This document shows positions 61,927 to 64,000 of a DNA stretch of 64,000 nucleotides, piece after piece. The position numbers and the translations under genes were made by a program. Source of the stretch: DATKEJ01 sp963768715. GTDB taxonomy: Bacteria > Bacteroidota > Rhodothermia > Rhodothermales > DATKEJ01. How positions within the stretch are numbered: position 1 is the stretch's first letter; each line of letters begins with the position of its first letter. The notes below the pieces were generated by a model. The model did no database searches, had not been told where the DNA came from, and saw nothing but the letters and a program-made list of their open reading frames with translations. The stretch is from positions 124,001 through 188,000 of the forward strand of contig CAVYJC010000004.1 of assembly GCA_963768715.1 (NCBI GenBank), read 5' to 3'.

Positions 61927-63971
61927 TTCGATCTTTTGCCGTCACGCTTGGTCTTCTTGCTTTCTTCCTTTCGGGGCTTGGTCGAAACGTAGTGTTTGCT
62001 CAGTTTGCCGGATACGACGCCATGCCGTCAGTCACAGTCTCTACAGACAAGGCATCCTACCAACAGTTTGAGGCGGTCGTTGCTACCGTCAATGTGACAA
62101 ATACGTCAAGTCGGTTCCAGGATTGGGGCCCGCCAGTTTGGCGTCAGGCAACGGCGCTCCATTTCGAGATTACATCTCCCGACTCGCAGTTCGTTCCCCG
62201 ACACCCGATTCTGGCTGTCGAGGGGATCCACATCGGACCGACTCCGAAGGTGACCTATGCTCCAGGACAAACACGATCTGCTTCCTTCAATCTTCTGCCC
62301 GGGGTCGATCTGTGGAGCAAGCTAGGCACCTACAAACTGAGTGTATCAATCGATAAAGGTGGTCCGGCCGGCCGCGTGGAGTTGGACAACACAGTGTTCT
62401 CAGTTGACAGCCTCTCGAGCCAGTGGACTACGATCGCCGATACTCTGGCGACAGCCGCAACATACACCTTCACAGGACGAGCCTGGACTTGGGGCGCTCC
62501 TGACGTCAACAGTATGCTCGCGGTTGCCCTCGACAAGCCGAATCTACCTTTACACGTTGTTGAGTTCGCAAAGTGGGTTAGGGCAATCTACACAGAGCTA
62601 GACTTTGGGGTTGACGATGAGAGGAGGGCTGCCCTCGATTTTGGGCCGCGTCCGACTGAGGCCAAGATTGACTCGCTGTATTCCGCCTTCCTTCAGGAAT
62701 TTCCGTCGTCTCCTTTCGCGATAGCAGCAACCCAGCGATTAGCCGGGTTGCGAGACTATGTTGGTGCTGAGCTCTATGAATTGGATCCCAGTCCATTTGC
62801 GGTTCGGGCACGATTATTCCTCGAGGGCGCCTACTACAACGGCTCAATGTTGTCCAACCTGAGCCCCCCTGAGGGCAATGCTCTGCCGCTCGATGGTCCT
62901 TATGAGGACGAACCATGGAATTCGTCGTACCCAGCCTCGACGCCCATGCTCTCCGAAACGTTCGTCGACTGGGTCTACGGGCAGATTGTCGACACGTCTG
63001 CCACACCTGATAGCCTCGTCTCTGAAACGACCGGGATGTTATTGGAAAGCGGGTACGTCGGATTCGAATTTCCGCGCTTCCGCTCCGGGCATTATGCCCT
63101 TGTTGTCGATCACCGCAATCACGTCGCTGTCATATCAGACACGCTTGTTGATATGACGAGTGGATATGCGGAACACGACTTCACGACCGGCCACGCTCTG
63201 GCCGGCGTTCCGAATCCGCAGAAGCAGATCGTCTCAGGGCAGGACACGGTCTACGCGATGTGGGCGGGTGATGCCAATGGAGACGGCCTGGTCGCAGCAG
63301 CGGATTTCGACGCCTGGCTTCAGTCCACCACCGCTGGCGAGACGGGATATCGCGCCACCGACTTCAACATGGACAGGCAGGTAACCGCGCTCGATTTCAC
63401 GAAGTGGATTGCCAATACCACCGCCCACGCGGAGACAGGAATCAGCGACTCCTTATACAACGTCCTTTATCCGCCCGACGGAGGTGGGGCCGGCCTGACC
63501 ATTCAATCAGAGTTGACCGGTCCTCAGTGCTACGTGCGACTGAATGTAACTCGAAACACCGGGAATGATTACTGGGTCAACGTTGAGGCAAAAACAGATG
63601 TGGCCGATAAGACACTGGCCTCGATAACCATTGACGTCTTCTACGATTCATCAGAGGTAGCCCTGGTGAGCACCGAACCTGGCGTGTTGCAGGACGGGTA
63701 CCAGGCTGCGATATCGGAGCGCGTAAGAGAAAGTGGTCATTTCGTACGGGTCGACGTCAGAGCGAGCGGCATCCCGACCCAATCACTGGGCCATGATCTT
63801 GGACACGGATTGGGAGGTCGATTCGCACGCTGTACTTCAGCCGCACGCCGCCGAAACGTGACGCGGGCACGTCGATTCGCGCGCGATCGCATCGCCATCG
63901 ACTTCTTCACGGTTCATTGGAATGCAGGCGGCTACAACGGAACCGTCGGTTCCCCGGTAGAAATCCAGTAG
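61923..63971 (+). CDS. Secreted protein with internal dockerin-like repeats and a possible cohesin-like domain
   Basis: 716 residues. Signal peptide MIRSFAVTLGLLAFFLSGLG to VFAQ. N-terminal beta-sandwich (MPSVTVSTDKASYQQFEAVV). Middle region with tetratricopeptide-like FPSSPFAIAATQRLAGLRDY. Two dockerin-like repeats at about 470-530 (MWAGDANGDGLVAAADFDAW; FNMDRQVTALDFTKW), then a beta domain (YWVNVEAKTDVADKTLASIT) resembling cohesin-type modules. The stretch after about residue 620 (SLGHDLGHGLGGRFARC...) is low-complexity and might be out of frame up to NAGGYNGTVGSPVEIQ. Coupled to the metallopeptidase; substrate or scaffold role is inference. Confidence 0.65.
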   Translation: MIRSFAVTLGLLAFFLSGLGRNVVFAQFAGYDAMPSVTVSTDKASYQQFEAVVATVNVTNTSSRFQDWGPPVWRQATALHFEITSPDSQFVPRHPILAVEGIHIGPTPKVTYAPGQTRSASFNLLPGVDLWSKLGTYKLSVSIDKGGPAGRVELDNTVFSVDSLSSQWTTIADTLATAATYTFTGRAWTWGAPDVNSMLAVALDKPNLPLHVVEFAKWVRAIYTELDFGVDDERRAALDFGPRPTEAKIDSLYSAFLQEFPSSPFAIAATQRLAGLRDYVGAELYELDPSPFAVRARLFLEGAYYNGSMLSNLSPPEGNALPLDGPYEDEPWNSSYPASTPMLSETFVDWVYGQIVDTSATPDSLVSETTGMLLESGYVGFEFPRFRSGHYALVVDHRNHVAVISDTLVDMTSGYAEHDFTTGHALAGVPNPQKQIVSGQDTVYAMWAGDANGDGLVAAADFDAWLQSTTAGETGYRATDFNMDRQVTALDFTKWIANTTAHAETGISDSLYNVLYPPDGGGAGLTIQSELTGPQCYVRLNVTRNTGNDYWVNVEAKTDVADKTLASITIDVFYDSSEVALVSTEPGVLQDGYQAAISERVRESGHFVRVDVRASGIPTQSLGHDLGHGLGGRFARCTSAARRRNVTRARRFARDRIAIDFFTVHWNAGGYNGTVGSPVEIQ

Positions 63972-64000
63972 CCATGTTCAGGAAGTGTGCTCCAATAGCC

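Overview
The window looks like chromosome of a Bacteroidota/Rhodothermota-type bacterium (Rhodothermia is my best guess). This is an inference from several features: type IX secretion (T9SS) C-terminal sorting domains, dockerin-like tails of the form GDxNxDGxxTALDF, many PD40/TolB-like propellers, many signal-peptide and lipobox exoproteins, a fairly GC-rich composition, and an OmpA/glycine-zipper lipoprotein. I found no rRNA, tRNA or CRISPR array.

Layout. 0-7 kb: end of a PlsC acyltransferase, a periplasmic cyclophilin, a secreted sialate-O-acetylesterase-like hydrolase, a double VOC protein, and a three-gene Leloir-type operon (galT, an inositol-monophosphatase-fold gene, a GHMP kinase that resembles arabinokinase as much as galactokinase). 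7-16.5 kb: an OmpR-type two-component system, an orphan and broken phage-tail-sheath gene with a signal peptide, a dipeptidyl peptidase IV, a MurG-like glycosyltransferase, a thioredoxin-type arsenate reductase and a flavoprotein. 16.6-23.3 kb: M28 peptidase, TolB-like propeller, a small periplasmic protein and a one-component regulator joining a DNA-binding winged helix to a propeller across the membrane. 23.5-29 kb: an all-minus envelope cluster (C11/caspase-like lipoprotein, small membrane proteins, OmpA lipoprotein, baeRF-like protein, ice-binding-like T9SS protein). Inside it is a tandem array of small mosaic genes that seem to be built from pieces of the neighbouring peptidase and OmpA genes.

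29.3-33.2 kb: a NarL-type regulator with a ten-base homopolymer in its coding sequence, two copies of a MITE-like element flanking a pilin-like gene, and a sodium:solute symporter. 33.4-46.3 kb: a lipoprotein, a 1,314-residue T9SS surface protein, a REP-rich gap, a TPR protein, two tandem M61 peptidases and a subtilisin. 46.4-57.5 kb: a DEGS-like sphingolipid desaturase, a ThuA/MFS/Gfo-Idh/TIM-barrel sugar-catabolism operon, a TMEM220-like protein, BioD, a DUF2520 protein, a second cyclophilin and LysS. 57.5-64 kb: an MFS exporter and a two-gene unit of large secreted proteins (metzincin-like peptidase and a dockerin-bearing partner).

Two cross-cutting signals deserve attention. First, short tandem arrays with a 7-base period, each with its own sequence, recur in the intergenic spaces, and four of them contain the stop codon of the adjacent gene. 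Second, about a dozen otherwise well-conserved genes carry single-base frameshifts. This suggests either indel errors in the assembly or widespread decay, so every broken-gene call here should be read with that caution.
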